Assembly (NCBI GenBank): GCA_964035545.1
Contig: OZ037768.1
Span: 9,911,241-9,975,240, forward strand
Direction: 5' to 3'
Source of the DNA: Bugula neritina
Taxonomy: Eukaryota; Bryozoa; Gymnolaemata; Cheilostomatida; Bugulidae
DNA: 64,000 nt
The position numbers and the translations under genes were made by a program. Shown here one piece after another: positions 1 to 13,400 of the stretch. The notes beneath the pieces were generated by a model. The model was given only the letters and a program-made list of their open reading frames with translations. It was not told the DNA's origin and did no database searches. Numbering within the stretch: position 1 is the first letter of the stretch; each line of letters begins with the position of its first letter.

Positions 1-168
1 ACTACAAGCACACAGAATGTTAATATCTTTATTAGTTCCACTACACTCTGATCAAAACCCTGCAAATTAACTCATTCAGATGGCAAACTATATATACAGC
101 ACAAGCAAGAAGTCACAAGATCCGAATAATAGTAAATTAATTTGAAAAAGAAAGAGCCTGGTGACTCA

Positions 169-232
169 CCCACTATCCCCAAGAATGATAACTTTAAGTA
201 GAACTTTCCTTCTGGATGACATGCTTTCTCTT
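169..232 (-). CDS. RAB7: Rab7 small GTPase, first coding exon (rest off the left edge)
   Basis: On the minus strand ATG at 222 opens MSSRRKVLLKVIILGDSG, the N terminus of Rab7 up to the first glycines of the P-loop (GDSGVGKT in the family). The exon ends at 170 after GG and is followed by the donor GTGAGT (169-164), a phase-2 break at the place where vertebrate RAB7A is also interrupted. A 5'UTR intron acceptor (TTACTATTACAG) lies just upstream, so the exon starts near 232. Rab7 is the late-endosome/lysosome GTPase that recruits retromer, RILP and HOPS; that is family knowledge. The remaining exons lie beyond base 1. Only 18 residues are visible, but the near-identity to the Rab7 N terminus and matching intron position make the call firm. 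The gene is divergent from nischarin, about 7 kb away. Confidence 0.88.
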
Positions 233-432
233 CTGTAATAGTAAATTTTCACTAAATTATTATTATTATTATTACACTCTGACACAGTCCTGTCCCCACC
301 TGTTATGTACAGGCGTTCTGCTCTATCAATAGCAGCTGCAGAAGTTAAAGCCATGAGTGCAAAGTAGTAATTATATCCCCAATAGAAGAACACAACATAC
401 AATACATGACTGCCCTCAACAGGCGAAAACAC

Positions 433-2660
433 TGTAATGCTTAGCTAACACAAAACTAAGATGCTCAAGCACTGTTGACAAAGTAGATCATCAAGTAGAG
501 TCTGTGTACAGGTTGGAGATGGGTAACTATACAATACAAAGCCAATGAATTAGACTAAGAAGTAAATCAAAGCACTTAACACATTCATATTTGGTAATCC
601 TAGCGTCAGCTTACTTCAGCTGCCTACTTACTACTACTCAAAATAGTACTCTTCCCACGCTTTTTGACAATTTGCCAATTCCAAACTATTTTTTTATAGA
701 TTTTCTGGATATATATACCCCTCACTGTTCAAATCATGTAGTAAGTAAAGCTTTTCAAGATAATAAAAAAACCTTCAAATATACTCGTATGTATCACGAA
801 GTTTATCTAATTACTACCAACTACAGCTAATATAATTTTTCACAAAGAAAATCAGTGTCTTTTGGTGCATTCTTATTTTATAATACTGCTGTGTTGAAAG
901 CATAGAAGGTGTAGCACAATAAACATTAGATCAGATATATAACGTAGGATTTTTGCTTCATGTAACCTAGGAATACCAAAAAGAACGGAACTGGTCAGCT
1001 AGTACCTGGTTGATTACTGCTTCAACATATTACCAGGAAACATAATGTAACCAAAGTTGACTTAAGGTCACAGTTCCTCTGAATAAACGTAGTACATGTG
1101 CAATTTTGTCTATAGAAAGAAGCTGAAGTATATTTAATGAGAAAAATTGAGCTTAAAGAAGTCAAGTTCCTAATCAAAGCCATATGCATCTGTACTGATA
1201 CCTCGGCAATATTCAACTACAGTATTTGCTACATAACCATTCAACACTAACCAGTTACTATATATGAGTAATTAGTCTATGAATGACTAAAATATTTTTT
1301 TAAAGCAAAAATTTGTATCTCAAAATCAGCTAGGCTACACCTTGAGCATACAGCACAACAGTAACATAAAACTATACTTTTTTAAATATCTTTTAAAAAT
1401 AAATGCATTAAATCTTGAAAATCAAAATGGAGTTAGTTGACTGTCTCTGACTATCCTGAATACAGTGATAGTCAGACCAGTTTCACCAGTACACAAAAAC
1501 AATAACTATTATCATGAATGAACTTGAAGAATATCATAGTCAATATGATATTCAATAATGATCCATGTATATAATGGTGAAGCTGGATTCAATAGTCAAT
1601 AAATATAAACAAAACAAATAAATCTCATCTGTCAATAAGAAGCCTCTCTTGAAAACAGTGGCCCAGAGGGGTAGAGAAGTTATAAAAAAGTAGTGCAACA
1701 TCTACATACAGTAATTTGCCGTAATAATTTTATTACATAAATGTACACTCTCAATACACTTCGGCTTGTATTGAAACAAATTCAAACTGTATTGATATAG
1801 ATTGTTTTGTGAAAATGTTCATTAGATAAAATCCTACAAAAAGTAAAACCTCTAAGCAAAGCCCAGCTCTCACTTAAATGAAAATGAAAATAATGATTTG
1901 TAACACAAATAGTAACATATAAGTTAAAAGTTTTCTGCCACAAGCCAAGTTTTATAATATTTTATAGTTTATCTATATAAGCCTGAAGATTTGCTTTGTT
2001 GATAGGATTCAGCTGCTATTAACTTATTTTTTACAACAAATAGATTTCCAAGTAACTAAATATATTGAGTGCCAGAAAGCAAGGAAATAAATGGAGTTTT
2101 TCATTTGATTACTCTGATAAAACTGTATAAAATAAAACAGTGTATAAGAATTGTTTTGCGTTTCTTGAGCTCAAGAATGTTGCGTCACTAGACTGTTCAC
2201 ACTGATTTTTTGTTTGAATAATAATTATGTAGGCTACATAAGTAGCTTTTAAGTGTAACACCAACTGAAACTGAAAGTAAATGTAACTGATTGCTGCTAC
2301 CTTAAAACCGAGCTACACATTTACTTATAGTTAGTGTTACATTAACAAACTTATTAACTCTTAATTACATTGAGAAAAACTCAGGAAGACTAGTCACAAA
2401 GTCAAAGTGAAATCATGATGAGAATACACACAAATCACAGGCAACAGATACTTCCAGATGGTAATTCATTCTAAGTTATATAATTACCAATCACTATAAT
2501 TAGGTGTAGCTATAAGTAAAAGTCAAAGTATGAAAAAAAAACAAAGTAAAAGCTAGACCTATCGACATTAGTTATAGCAACAATTATACTAACAACTGTA
2601 CAACTGGCCACTTCATTAGACTAATATTATTGGTTATAGTAACACTAATAGATATACTTA
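433..2660. other. intergenic, no gene recognised
   Basis: AT-rich DNA between Rab7 and nischarin. Short open frames exist but none has a recognisable product, codon pattern or splice context. The 5' noncoding exon(s) of Rab7 should lie here on the minus strand, since its ATG exon is preceded by a splice acceptor, but I could not place them. Confidence 0.6.
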
Positions 2661-3540
2661 ATCTTATACTTTAACTATAAGTTTTAATATTTGTTAAAGT
2701 AATTACTAGTAGTAATACTGCAGCAGTATTACTAAAATAAAAGTAATATTAGTACTATTAGTAGGCTATTAGTATTACATTTAGTGTATTAGTGATAAAT
2801 TATAGTATAAGTAATAATAATACTTATTTACTAATAGTAATAGTAATACTAATACTCTAAGTCTAATAGTAATTGCTATTCACATAATTAATATCATAGT
2901 GTTAATCATAATGACAATGTGAATGATTACTACTACTACTACTATAAGATTTAGTCCATTACACTTACAGTAATAGTTTTTATTAGTATTATTATAATTG
3001 AATTCAATATTAAATCATCACTATTATTTAGTATTAGTAATAGTAATACTAATACAGTATTACTAATAGTAATACTAATACTAATAGTAATACTAATAGA
3101 CAATAGTATAACATTATTATAACATTATTATTAAAATTATGATATTCATATTGATTAAGTTTAGCTTGTAGTTTGACATTAAATTTATCATCATGATATT
3201 AATTTGGATATGACCATCACCATGGTGATGGACATGATGATGATCACTTGATGATGATCATCACCATCATCGTCATGAACTTGAAGTCATGATCATGATC
3301 ATGATGATCACTTGATGATGATGATCATCATCATGAACTGATGAAGTCATCATCAGTAATGATCGTAATGATAATTATCATGATCGTTCTGATTCCAGTT
3401 TCTGACTATTCTGAGTCCTCATCCTGACCATAATGATCATGATTATCATCATTATCATCATCATCATCATGATCAACTTCAAGTTCAAGTTCAAGTCAAA
3501 CTGAAACTGAAACTTTAAGTTGAAACATTAAAATTGGCAA
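2660..3540. repeat. cryptically simple AT-rich tract
   Basis: Two successive flavours of degenerate simple sequence: 2660-3130 is built from variants of AGTAATACTAAT, giving many small palindromes, and 3180-3480 from ATGATCATGATG-type words. The tract closes with a run of TTCAAG/AAACTG hexamers (3477-3520). No unit is maintained long enough to be a classical tandem array. Related-looking tracts occur at 5690-5930, 40380-40960 and 57200-57800. Confidence 0.6.
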
Positions 3541-6500
3541 CATGAAAATCGTACACAAAAATTAAAAATCTTCAAAAGATAAACAGTTCTTAACAAAATA
3601 ACATTTATTAAGCCATACAATAAGTATAACAAAATAAACAATTGCCTTTGATAGAAATGTGGGCAACAAACTTGTGAGTATAGTGATAGTCACTTAGAAT
3701 TAGTCTTACTCAGCTGTTACCCTTTGCCCAATGACAATAATTTATGAGGGCAGTGCCAAAGAATGGATCATTAGCAGGTCAAATGCGCCTTGATCGCCGT
3801 CTTCTTATAAGCTACATGGCAATAAATTTTTCAGACTAAACCCGTGACCGTGATCACGATACGAAATTGTGTGGTGAAATTACAGAGAATACAACTCTTT
3901 TTTAATCTAAAGATCTAATGATGTAGTGCACACTAATAAATAATGACAGATGTAATGTTTACATATGTTTTGCTTATAGGGTAATGCCTGATTTTTAGGC
4001 TAGCTATTTTTTCGCTGTCAGATGCATTAACTATGATGAACAACACCTCAATTACTGATTAGTTTGTTAGCTGATCCTAACTGAGAAATTTTTACAGGAA
4101 TAAAAATGTTGCCAGTTTTACTCTGTTATATGTAGTGACAGCCAACTGCACCGAGTACCAGTAGTTTACAGCTTTAAAGGCACTCAGTCACTCTGGGTTT
4201 TAATTTCCTGATTTACTTTCATAGAAGCCAATTTTGGTCTATTTTTTCATACTGTTTTTAGCTGCACTCCGGAACTAACTTGTACAGTATTGACAAATTA
4301 TTATAATTACAAAAATTCTCAGTGGTTTCTTAGCATATTTACTCTGACTCACCAGAAAGTTTTTAAAGAATTTAATATAATTTTTCAGCATGTCATTTCT
4401 GGGGCTGCCCAAATATGGAAACTACACACATTTTAGAAAAAATTCACAGCACTATATCTTTTTCATAACTTCTAACATTTACCATATAGGTACTATGTTT
4501 TTGTTAAATTAGATCTACACAATAATTATAGGAATACATGTCTATGAATTATATAGGAAAAAATTGATTACAAGGGCCGAATGTTTGAACAATGCACAAG
4601 CTATATAAGTATAACCATACTTGAAATATTTCACTCTAAAAGCATATTTTGTAAAGTACTTGAAGCATATAATTTATATTTAATGCATATGCACAGAAAG
4701 AAACCAGTCATCAGGTAGATGCAAATTGCAATGCAGTAATAACTAATATAAGTAAAACAGGAGTTTTATCGTTCCGCCAATAGTTGTTCATTTAAACAAA
4801 ATAGAAAATTTAACCTATAGCTTCACCATGTTGATAGTTATCGAGTGCATCTGAAAATTCAACTTGTAAGCATTAACACACTGATATCTGATATATTTAT
4901 CAGTATATTTATTACACTTTTTAAACTTACTATTATTATAAGTGTACTTTTTAGCTTATAAGAAACTCGAAATTATGGTTTTGAATGGAGAGTGGCTAAG
5001 ATATGAACAAAACTTCTACTTTTGGTAATGGTATTGCTATGAGTATATGATAAAATTAGGATAATAGATGCTAAGGTTGTTTATTTTTAATAATGAGTAA
5101 AGAACATGTGACGCGTCTTATCTATTGCGATTGTCATACTCATTGTGACAGTGCACAAGTCTCAAGGTAAAAGTAAGAAGTTTAGCATCTGGGACTACAT
5201 GTTATGGGCAGAATGCAATAAAACATTATTTGCTAGCGATTTAAAACAGCAGACAGCGAAACCATTTAAAATAAACTTGACTTCCTCAAACCGTTTCCGC
5301 CTGAATCTCTTCGTTTGCCAAATACTATTAATTTCTTGCTAGACTTTTACTGTTCATTTACATCTTGCGGGTTTTGATTTTTAAAAATAAATTCAGGAAT
5401 AACAGTTTTACATTACTGTTTCATATGCCACAACTTTCTGGCTATTTTCAGGCTATGCATGGCATCATATTCTAAAGAAAACACTGAAAACAACATTTTT
5501 ATAGTTAAAACTGAGAATGCCGACAACTACACGGTTGGTTTACTTATTTAATAAATCATTAAATGGTTACGTTAAAGCTACACCTGCACTTAACTAAATC
5601 TAATTCTAGCTGTAAGACTTACACGTGATCTAAGTTTTACTGTTTTACTTTTAATATTGGCAACTGTTATTTTATTTTACCATTGGAATTTATAATTAAT
5701 GATTCAGTGAATTAGTATTTACTTCTAATAGTAATTCTATTGTACTATTGTTTATTAGTATTAGACTAATAATTAGTACAACTAGTACTACATACTCTGA
5801 TGTTCATGTTGATGTAAAAGTAAAACTGAAATCAAAATTAATTTCTAGTCAAGCTCAAAGTTAGTTATTATTATAATGACATTATGATTATCATTCTGAT
5901 TCTGGTTAAGTTGATGTTAAATATAAATGTTATGCCTTATGGTATTCATAAAAATAATTATAAATCAAACTAACAATTGCATTTTAAAACTAAATAAAAA
6001 CAAAAGGATTTTATTTAAATTTGATGTACGCTAACTTTTATTATTACTCTTACTAAGAGTAAGAGTAAGAATAAAAATCAGTAATTTAGGTATGAGGCAA
6101 AAAATTAGTACAATTTTTCACCATACAATTTTATCATTTTTATTCAATTTGTGCAAATGCAACTATTTCATTGTAATTAGTAATAGTAGTATATAGGATT
6201 CTAGTGTGTGTTGAAGTTAAACTTTTGTGTTACGAGGTAATATTTTTATATCTCTGGTACTTTGGTGGACAAAACTGTTGTGGAAAGCCCTTGTTGATGC
6301 AAAAAAATTAAAATGGATGTTGGTTGTAATCTTTTAGCAGATTTAGTGATGATAGACTATAGCATCTCATGGCACACCTCATCATAGAGTATTTTTTTAT
6401 TGAAAATAACTTTCTATTGGGTTTTTCATTGGCCTGCTGGAGTTTTGAGCTAAAGCTGAGTGCGAGCATCACCTGTGCCATATTTTTTTATAGGTTCATA

Positions 6501-7481
6501 ATAAACAATAATGGTTTGGTAGGTGTTCAAAAAGTTCAATTTTTTTAAAAGGTTGTGGATCTCACAATGTTTGTAGTCAAATACTTTGCTCACATTGCTA
6601 ACTTTAAATGTAATAAAAAATTTACACTAGACTGCAATTTGATATTAGACTTTGCAATAAAGTATTTTTTCTTTTACCGGGTCATCAGGTATATACATAA
6701 GTATGTGTGTATACATCTGCGTGCATGTAGCTCTTCTTTTGCACCTTTCTTATGTATAAAGATGGTACTGGTGGTTTTCTATACAGTTGGAAGCACAACA
6801 CATCTTGCAGATGTGGAAAGATATGCTGACGTTATTTTACATTGTTGTTGGTGTTGTTTATTAGTTAACACTTAGGTATCTGTTCTAGGTTAGGAAATTT
6901 GTTATCCTTTGGGTTCATAATAACGTTGTGATATAATCTGATGCAATGGAAGTCTAAAGACATTCAAAATACCTACCATTAAAAGTACATGCTACCAGCT
7001 CCATATTACTAAACTTAGCATCCTCTATAAAGTATCTGCTAATTTATTGTTAAGCAGTACAATAGTTAAACATAGACAAGCTCATACAGCACCTACCATT
7101 TCTGTTTCAAATTTTGGTGGGTATAGATTCTGTTTCACAGAAAAAATAATTTAATTAGTATTAGGGCTTTAGAATAGCATAACCTAAAAAAAATTGATTA
7201 TGTGTATCAGCTATAGCAGCTTAAAAACATTTTAGTTTATGGCCAGAGGTATTCCAGTGATGATAATATGTTAGTAAATAACCTACATTTTGGACTTATA
7301 GATTGATTTAGTTTTCAGTAAGTTAAATTTATGATTCTTGTAGGACTAGGGCTATGTGATGGGAGTGTTATTGTTGGTCTAAATATGGATTCAACTGATA
7401 GCATTGTAGCTTAACCAATACTTATTATTAGCAATTTTATAATTTGAAATTATAAATATTGTTTAATGCATTTTGTTTCAG
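3541..7481. other. intergenic; unplaced nischarin 5' exon expected here
   Basis: No gene recognised. Nischarin exon 7482-7565 begins inside the PX domain, so at least one upstream coding exon (start codon plus roughly 20-30 residues) should lie in this stretch or further left, ending in phase 0. I looked for it and found no convincing candidate. A tract of simple sequence lies at 5690-6080. Confidence 0.5.
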
Positions 7482-10400
7482 AATTATACAATTGAAGTCC
7501 ATATTGGTAGCTTTCATTGGCAAGTTAGCCACCGTTACAGCGAGTTTTATGAATTGAATGAGCATGTAAGTTAATTTTAGCCATGACTGGCTAATCTTGT
7601 AACCAAAATGACATTTTTCACTTACTTTCTACTTTTTCCTTGTTGCATTCTAATACAGCCATTTCATTTGGAATATTATTTTACATATCCTTTATAAACA
7701 CAGTATGTATTTTTTCATATTTGGAAAATATTTCTTTAATAACTCATAGCTGGTGGCCAAGCATGATGTTGACAAGAAACTTCTGCCTCCGAAGAAAGCA
7801 TTTGGAAATACATCAGAGGCATTCATACAGAAAAGGCGAGCAGGCCTGGAAAGATATTTGCAAATTTTAATCAAGCAATTTGATCGGCTTCCATTTGATC
7901 TGGCTGCTTTCCTGGATTTTCCTAAATATGTAAGACTATAGTGCAAGACTATAATTTTGTTGACATATAATAGTATCATGTTATGAATTTTTTCTCGGAA
8001 ATACGTTATAAAACAGTGTAGGCAGTTTAATGCTTTCAATATTCGATAATTGTGTCACTGAGTTTACATTAAAACTGGTTTACTGAAAACATGTTGTCTT
8101 TATTTGTTATAATGGGAAATTTTTGTTTTACTTATTCAAAAACTAATTTTTTTTATCTTTCAGATGTTTAGTCTGCTGTAAAACAGAGTTCTGTTGTAGG
8201 AAATCAATGGAGTTACTCAAATACTGGCAGAGACCTTGTTTAATAGAGGAGACACTCTTTTGGAGAAAGATTCAACATGTTCAATGGATCCTTTGCAACT
8301 GTATGCAATTACTGAACGCCATACAAAGCCAGAGACTGTTGGTATGTTAGAATTCATGAAGTAAACCAATTTCTTTTTTTGTAACTTTTTTAATATATGA
8401 TCTTGCAAATTGGAATCTAGCTCTGTTTTAACAAAAAATTACTCGATTGTGTGTAAATAGTAAAACCTGTTGATTTGCTGTAAGTTTATCAACTTTGGTA
8501 AACTGGGACTAGAAAAAGTTCTAGTAGACTGTACAATAATGATAAAGTTTACTTACTAGTTTTCAAGAAAATGTTAAAGTCTGATGATAAATAATGTGTA
8601 GCTCAATTGGGGAAGGCAACCACTAAGTTAAGGCTACTTAATCTGAAGTTTTAAGCCATAAGTTTGAGTTTATCTGCGGAAAATCATAACTGATGGTTCT
8701 TGAATACCTCAACAAAAATGTACCGAATTGTCTACAAGTGGTGGTAGCTTCAAAGTTATATGAATTGTGTTAAGCAATTCAAACCATCAGCAAGCATACT
8801 TGTGATTTCCAGTTATTGGGAATCGCTCAAAACTCAAACTTTCAATTGACACTATAATTTCAAGTTTTTCCGTGAGTTTGCTAACTTACTAATTAAGTTA
8901 TCAAACTTACATAACTCATAACTAATATAACTATAACAAACTCATTATAACAGGTGGTTGGTCAGAAAATGTTTCATCAGATCGAGTTATGACTCATGTA
9001 TATAATAATCCCACTAATAGATTCATTTGTGCAGAGATAACACAACTGGCCATTTTGAAAAATATGTTCTGTGTAGTTCAAAAATTGTCTGTTGGTGGTA
9101 AAATGTCTTTCTAATACTTAGGATGAAAAACTAATTCATCAGCACCATGATTTGTCTAAATTACTGTGAAATACACATTGATTCTATACAATAAAACAAG
9201 TGTTAGTTTCGCAGTGCAACTCTAATTGGCATCTAAATAATCTGGAGTGATCTTAGTTCATGTTAAAATTAGCCTAGTTTGGACTAAGGCTGAGCTCGCC
9301 TATCAAAACTGATTTCAATCATTTTGGTCTAGTAAAGTTATGAGAAAATGTATTGTGGTAGATATGCTTGTGACACTCATATAACAAACATATTATTCAA
9401 CAATATATGTCTTTTTTATAGTTTTCTTTATTGCTTTCAACTCTGCCAGTTTAGTGTTTCCAGCTTTCTTGGCTACCATTACAACTATTGAAAGTATATT
9501 TTACCCCTGCAATACTAAAGTGTGTACTTTGGTTTGAGTAGATAAAGGCAACACCACACCATAACAAGATATATTTTTGCAATGTTATTTCTTCCTAATC
9601 GTTTGAATACGCATGTATAATTTGAATCATGTATATGATGATTCTTCCAGTCAGTACCCACACCAGAGATATTGGGCATATCCTGGACTTTGTTACAAGG
9701 TTGACCAAACTACGAGTGAGTATTTATCAACATGTGACATTATTTGGTAGCCTTTTGTTGCTAGTGTTCAATTTTCATTGTATTCAAAAGTTATAAAACT
9801 ATGAAAGTTTGCATTCAAGCATCTTTCTATATGTTTTTATTGTGCACAGTTAAAGATAAGTTTATATTTCTCACATAGACTGCTACTCTGTAGGTGATAG
9901 GCACAGATAAGCTGGTGGGAACCAGTAACATCAACATGAACAATCTAGTATACAGTTTGGCCATGTTTAAAAACATCCAGTATCTGGAGGTTAGTTGATA
10001 CATCATAATATACTGCCATAGTCTGTTTTTATTAGATACAAGTACAAGCATGTGTCATGGTGCAATAATTTATTCTTCTGCCCACTTATATGTCAAGTTG
10101 TGGGCGTAACTGTGGAGTGTTTATTTATGCTGCAGTGGTATTTCATTGAAGTTATTTCTATCAATTTTTTAGTTGGTGAAATGTAATGTTAAACGAATCA
10201 ATGGACTTGATCATATTAGAAAGAATGTCAGAAAATTGAAATTAAGGAAGACCCTCACAAGTATTCAGGTAAGGTGTAACAAGAGCTCATTGCTTGCGTA
10301 ACAAAAGCTCATTGCCTGTGTAAGAAGATCTCATTGCCTGTGTAAGAAGATCTCATTGCCTACTGCATTCTAAAAAGTTGTATATGATAGGTAGTATTTG

Positions 10401-13400
10401 GCATTGTAGACTGTAAAGGGTTAAGCATGAAAGGCTATGCTATTTTTATGCACAATGACTTTCTTATAGTTATCAACTCTGTACTAGGTATGCTCTTTTC
10501 AGTAATCATTGGTTTATATAGAAATAGTTTCTAAATGACTCTACAGCTGTGTGCCAAAGTTATGTTTATGGCAGAAGTCAACGCATGTAATTGGATATGA
10601 AATCTTTTATTTATTTATAACTTTTATCTAAACTAACAAGAGTTTAGTTAGAATCTGACGGCTTTTAGAATATAACTTTAAAAGAATTTATGCTATGGCT
10701 TGTCATAGTAAGTATATTACCGTCAGTTACTGATCTGCTAACTATATGTGAGAGTGTCACTCTAACCTCTGCTGTTCTAATGATTCTAGTTGGTATTGCA
10801 GGAGTTTCTAACTCACAGTGTTATTTATTGGGAAGATGATGAGGCCGAAGAAGGTGAAGCATCTCGGCCTAATATTGCCTGGCCTCAGCTGACTTGGGTG
10901 GACATGAGTGAGAACAGCATAACAGAGTTACCAGAGGCTATGGTAAGTGTATCTACAGTACAGTATATCTACAATACAGTGTATCTACAGTACAGTATAT
11001 CTACAATACAGTATATCTACACTGCAGTATATCTACAGTGCAGTATATCTACAGTACAGTATATCTACACTGCAGTATATCTACAGTGCAGTATATCTAC
11101 AGTACAGTATATCTACAATACAGTATATCTACAATACAGTATATCTACAGTACAGTATACCTACAGTACAGTATCTAGTTGCTAGTTATACAGTTTTATA
11201 ATTTTTTATCATAAAGGCAGTGGTAGTAATACTTATATACATGATGTTATATGCTTGTTAATTCAAAATATTTCACCTCACTGGGCAAGCATCTCCTGAT
11301 TAGCTTTGTTTAGTAAGCGTGCTGCTTTGTAGTTATATTCACAGTAGCGTATTTTTAGTACATCAATTAGCCTAGGGCCACACGGTGCGTAGCAAAGGTG
11401 TCCACTGTAGCGTCAGTGATGAGTGATAAATAAAGCTTTCATTTTTAAATCGCACTCGCTTTCAATAAAACGCAATTTACTGGAATGTAGCACTAAAATA
11501 AAGAAATTGGGCTCGCTGAATAACTACCAGCCAATTAGGTGACGACGACAGAGACGGTTCGCACTTGCGTTGAAAATGCTGAGCGACAAGTGCGAAGGTT
11601 TTCTCAACGCGCACAGTGGACACCTTTGCTACTTTGTAAATACGCACCGTGTGGCCCTAGGCTTACTGAAATGCCCATGACAGTTTGACCGTCAGTTCTA
11701 CTGCAACATTGTGCTGTTATAGAGATGCCTGGAGAAGATGGAGTATTTAGATTTGCATGACAACTACTTGGAGTCAATAGTGAACCTAGACAGCGTCAGC
11801 TGTCTCACACACCTTGACGTCTCTATAAATAGAATAGCATGCTTAGATAATCTTCACCTTAAACTGGGTAGGTTATGTGTAGTATCATGATATAGCTCTG
11901 CAGTACAGTAATACACATTGTAGTGAAGTAATACACCACGTAGTACAGTAATACACCACGTAGTACAGTAATACACCACGTAGTACAGTAATACATCATG
12001 AAGTACGTAGTTTACTACATAGATCAACAGGATTTTATGATCATAGTTACTGTAGCGCAAATCAGTATCGTATTACAGTATTATTTTGTTTGTCAAATTC
12101 CCTTCAGTAATGTTTTTGTTGACGTTGTGTCGTCACGGTGATTACTCTATAATGATCTACCAGTATTGTGTTTTGATTTACATGCAGGTAATATAAAGAG
12201 TATCAACTTGTCCAGTAACAAACTGGAGACTTTAGAAGCCTTTAGTAAGCTCTATTCCCTGGAGTATTTGGATGTTAGCAATAACCAAATCTCACAGGTA
12301 ATGGTCTCTCCTCAGCTTTCTGACAATCACACAATTTTACCCAAATTATATTATATAATGTTTTTAATGGCATCCAAAGCTGTGATAGGCTATGGTAGAA
12401 TTTAATATACCGGAGCTTTAATTAATACTTTATATAAAGATTGTGCAGGGTACTTGATTTAGTGATTGACATTGGCTTACGTTCATTTTATGAATTATAT
12501 TTAAGTAATACTTTTGCATCAGATGTCGGTGCACTGGCTTGTTTGTTGCTTTCCAAGTCACTGACATTGAATATAGCAGACAATGTTATGACAGGGAAGA
12601 GGGTTGCTGTGTTAGGTATATATTCATAGTAAATACTTATTATATTCTGAATGTATCCAGCATTATGCAATGAATTTTGTAGGTGATAGAGCTGAATTGC
12701 TTAGGTGCTTTACCTCTGCTAGAAAGTCTGATCATAGCGGGCAACCCTGTTACTGTTATCCCTGACTATCGAATTCAGGTTCTCAAGATTTTCAGCAGTC
12801 GTGCTAAAGAGGTAGGCAGATTATAAGCTTCTACAAAACTATTTCTCTTTGCCCTGTGTAGCTTTATCTGTCTTTTTTCTACTGTTTGTTGTGTTTAATA
12901 GGTCACACTCGACAATAAGAAAGGTACAGAGAAGGAGCTGGACACAGTGGCAGTGTTGTTAGCTCTAGACACGGCCAAGCAGCCAGCTAATGCTAAATCT
13001 CCGGTACTGTTTGTATACAGACTTGTTTTACTGTAGCTGCACTTATATATGTTAAAAATAGAGTGGTTGAAATAATGTATGTTTGGTTTTATGCTGCCAC
13101 ATTGGTCATAGCTAGACTTACACTGCATTTCCAATTGAATTAACCACAACCATAAGCCTATGCAAACCACAACCACAAATTCATTGTACAAGCATCTATT
13201 TGCATAATGTGAAGTAATGGAAGCGCAGTGTTATTGTATTGGAGAGATAAACTCCCATTAGAACTTCGTTAGATGGAAAAGCTTGTGTCTGTTAAATAAC
13301 ATGAATTGCAGTTTTTGTCTTCACATCCTTTTTTAATGTTTCACAGTGCGTCCGAGACAGCTAATAGTTAAGACAACTCTGTATTAGTAGTTTATAGGAT

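Noticed and set aside
3200-3480. GATC-rich palindromic tract as a replication origin
   Set aside because: DnaA-type logic does not apply to animal DNA, and the tract is explained as simple sequence.
5093-5171. Short ATG frame (MSKEHVTRLIYC) ending at a GTAAAA donor-like site as the missing nischarin first exon
   Set aside because: The peptide does not resemble nischarin N termini and its phase does not fit the exon at 7482.
5145-5342. Open frame beginning TVHKSQG, reminiscent of a PIF1/Helitron helicase motif
   Set aside because: Only a few residues match, the downstream residues do not resemble a helicase, there is no ATG, and no flanking element is visible.
10790-11201. Two overlapping open frames encoding YLQYSIST-type repeat proteins
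   Set aside because: They are the 16-bp intronic minisatellite read through; the real exon ends at 10942 with a strong donor.
10951-12000. Regular short repeats resembling a CRISPR array
   Set aside because: Head-to-tail minisatellites without unique spacers, inside introns of an animal gene.
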